DNA of 6,940 nucleotides from Acidisarcina sp. (GTDB lineage: Bacteria; Acidobacteriota; Blastocatellia; Pyrinomonadales; Pyrinomonadaceae), in NCBI GenBank assembly GCA_021155145.1, contig JAJNPX010000406.1, positions 1 to 6,940 on the forward strand. Direction: 5' to 3'. The notes under the pieces were generated by a model. That model worked only from the letters and a program-made list of their open reading frames with translations. It searched no databases and was not told the origin of the DNA. Positions 5,156 through 6,940 of the stretch are shown one piece after another. Every line of letters begins with the position of its first letter. Position 1 is the first letter of the stretch. Made by a program: the position numbers and the translations under genes.

Positions 5156-6940
5156 TCACTTTACTGCCGACGTCTCCGCTGCAAGGAGCTGTCTTAGAAC
5201 AAACGGCAAAATGCCACCGTTCTTGTAGTATTCGATCTCTATCGGTGTATCGATGCGGAGGATTAGTTCCACATCGTCAACGCTGCCGTCTTTCCTTCTG
5301 ATCGCCAATCGGACGGGATGTCGCGGGGTTATCTCCCGATTCTCGATCCCAGTCAGATCAAAGGTCTCCGTGCCGTCCAATTTCAGGCTTTCCGCGGACG
5401 AACCTTCTTTGAACTGGAGCGGCAGCACTCCCATTCCGACGAGGTTAGAGCGGTGGATCCGTTCAAATGACTGTGCAATAACGGCCTTGACGCCCATCAA
5501 ACGAGTTCCTTTGGCCGCCCAATCACGCGAACTTCCCGTTCCGTATTCCTGTCCTGCAAAGATCAAGGTCGGCGTGTTTGACGCCTTGTACTTCATTGCC
5601 GCGTCATAGATCGACATCTGCTCGCCGTCGGGCTGAAACGCGGTGAAACCGCCCTCGATCGGGGCGACCATCAGGTTCTTTATCCGGACGTTGGCAAAAG
5701 TCCCCCGAAGCATCACGCGGTCGTTGCCGCGACGCGACCCATACGAGTTAAAGTCCCTCGGCTCAACACCTTGCTCTTGCAGATAAAGCCCTGCCGGGGA
5801 ATTTGCCTTGATCGCGCCGGCTGGCGAAATATGGTCCGTCGTGACCGAATCGCCAAAGATCGCCAATGCTCTTGCCCCAACAAAGTCCGAAAACACCCCG
5901 GTTTCCATCGAAAAGTTCTCAAAAAACGGGGGTTCCTGGATATAGGTCGAGGAAGGATCCCATTCGTATACCTTGCCTGTACTGGAGCTTATATCGTTCC
6001 AGAGCGGATTCTGATCGGCAAATTCGCTATACAATCGGCGGTAGGTCTCAGGGTCGGTCGCGCCCTCCAGGACCGCCTTCACTTCATCAAGCGATGCCCA
6101 AATATCCTTGAGAAATACATCATTGCCTTCGCTGTCCTTCCCGATCGGATGCAAATTGACATCGCGAATCACGGTTCCGGCAAGCGCGTAGGCGACAACG
6201 AGCGGCGGGGACATCAGGAAGTTGGCCTTTATATTCTGATGAACGCGGGCTTCAAAATTTCGGTTCCCCGAGAGAACAGACGCTCCGATAAGATCGAATT
6301 CCAGTATCGCCTGCTCGATCCCGGCATCCAGCGGGCCCGAATTCCCGATACAGGTGGTGCATCCGTAACCCACAAGATTGAAACCGATCCGATCGAGATA
6401 TTGCTGGAGCCCGGTCTTCTCCAAATATTCCGTTACGACCCTCGAGCCCGGAGCAAGGGAGGTCTTGACGTGTTCGGGCACCCTCATACCGCGCTCGACC
6501 GCCTTTTTGGCAACGATCCCCGCGGCGACCATTACGGCAGGGTTCGATGTATTAGTACACGATGTGATCGCGGCGATCAGAACATCTCCGTTACCAATCG
6601 CGACCTGCTCCGGCGGGCATGCGGTTCCGCCATCTTCGACGCGGTCAGGCGTCGGCCGGTTATTCATCATCTCGACTTCGGTAGTGACGTTCGTATCTTT
6701 TGCGGTCGTATCCCCGAGGATGGGCAGTGGGATCGATCTTGAATCCTGATCGCCGCCGCCCTCTCTTACTTCGGCGGGAAATCCGCAGAGGGTCACCATA
6801 TGCCTCTTCTCCAGCTCGTCCTCCGATTTTCCATATCCGCCCTCAGAAAGCGGCTGGACGAAGAGTTCACGAAAGCGGTCATCCAGCTTGGAAAGTTCGA
6901 TCCTGTCCTGCGGGCGTTTTGGCCCGGCCACGGAAGGGTT
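5156..6940 (-). CDS. acnA: Aconitate hydratase, AcnA/IRP1 type, C-terminal two thirds (5' end beyond window)
   Basis: 594 residues are visible of a protein that is normally about 890-910. The frame is open to the window edge and begins [13 protein letters not shown], an internal aconitase motif, so the GTG at 6931 is a valine codon and not a start. The enzyme isomerises citrate to isocitrate through cis-aconitate in the TCA cycle, in the cytoplasm, using a [4Fe-4S] cluster. The three cluster ligands are present: TSCTNTSNP (Cys128 of the fragment) and [12 protein letters not shown] (Cys194, Cys197). The domain 4 signature [12 protein letters not shown] (about 466-477), [13 protein letters not shown] (about 363-375) and [11 protein letters not shown] (about 397-407) are intact. 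The linker between PKRPQD and AAITSCTN is about 60 residues longer than in E. coli AcnA as I recall it, a variant also known in actinobacterial enzymes. The order of motifs is that of AcnA, not AcnB. The stop TGA is at 5158-5156. The symbol follows the family. Confidence 0.96.
   Translation of the reverse strand, partial: NPSVAGPKRPQDRIELSKLDDRFRELFVQPLSEGGYGKSEDELEKRHMVTLCGFPAEVREGGGDQDSRSIPLPILGDTTAKDTNVTTEVEMMNNRPTPDRVEDGGTACPPEQVAIGNGDVLIAAITSCTNTSNPAVMVAAGIVAKKAVERGMRVPEHVKTSLAPGSRVVTEYLEKTGLQQYLDRIGFNLVGYGCTTCIGNSGPLDAGIEQAILEFDLIGASVLSGNRNFEARVHQNIKANFLMSPPLVVAYALAGTVIRDVNLHPIGKDSEGNDVFLKDIWASLDEVKAVLEGATDPETYRRLYSEFADQNPLWNDISSSTGKVYEWDPSSTYIQEPPFFENFSMETGVFSDFVGARALAIFGDSVTTDHISPAGAIKANSPAGLYLQEQGVEPRDFNSYGSRRGNDRVMLRGTFANVRIKNLMVAPIEGGFTAFQPDGEQMSIYDAAMKYKASNTPTLIFAGQEYGTGSSRDWAAKGTRLMGVKAVIAQSFERIHRSNLVGMGVLPLQFKEGSSAESLKLDGTETFDLTGIENREITPRHPVRLAIRRKDGSVDDVELILRIDTPIEIEYYKNGGILPFVLRQLLAAETSAVK

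Noticed and set aside
5771..6742. Open frame of 323 codons on the + strand
   Set aside because: Entirely antisense to the aconitase gene; no recognisable domain. Long antisense frames are common opposite GC-rich coding DNA.
6929..6931. GTG as a start codon of the aconitase
   Set aside because: The codons upstream continue the conserved aconitase sequence (NPS before VAGPKRP), so the gene is cut by the window edge and this is an internal valine.

Overview
This is a chromosomal, housekeeping-type window of moderately GC-rich bacterial DNA. It holds six protein genes (two cut by the window edges) and one tRNA gene, packed almost without gaps. I see no mobile element, CRISPR array, prophage or defence module. 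The gene mix suggests a Gram-negative-type bacterium: a lipoprotein cyclophilin, a secreted gingipain-family (C25) peptidase with an Fn3-like N-terminal domain, and an AcnA-type aconitase. My best guess is Acidobacteriota (Blastocatellia-like). That guess rests on the style of the proteins only and cannot be proven from this window.

Positions 1-2178 (+ strand) form a tight four-gene cluster: the C-terminal part of a HAD-IIB/Cof-type phosphatase, a cytosolic cyclophilin, D-aminoacyl-tRNA deacylase (dtd), and a second cyclophilin with a lipoprotein signal peptide. The gaps are 0, 3 and 1 nt, which implies one transcript and probably translational coupling. The cluster joins protein quality functions: removal of D-amino acids from tRNA, and prolyl isomerisation in the cytoplasm and in the envelope.

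Positions 2162-2319 hold a tRNA-Arg with anticodon CCG. A good sigma70-like promoter (TTGAAC, 17 nt, TAGTAT) starts inside the end of the lipoprotein gene. A strong GC-rich hairpin flanked by A and T tracts follows, and it is placed to stop both the tRNA transcript and the convergent peptidase gene.

Positions 2341-4965 (- strand) encode an 874-residue secreted C25 (gingipain/PorU-like) cysteine peptidase. The catalytic His and Cys are intact, and there is no C-terminal sorting domain after the catalytic domain. Upstream, after a 190-nt gap, positions 5156-6940 (- strand) hold the C-terminal two thirds of an AcnA/IRP1-type aconitate hydratase with all three Fe-S cluster cysteines. Its N-terminus lies beyond the window.

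I found no new multi-gene system. The most notable points are the C25 peptidase architecture, the paired cyclophilins around dtd, the shortened active-site loop of the lipoprotein cyclophilin, the shared bidirectional terminator, and the G1-U72 pair of the tRNA.
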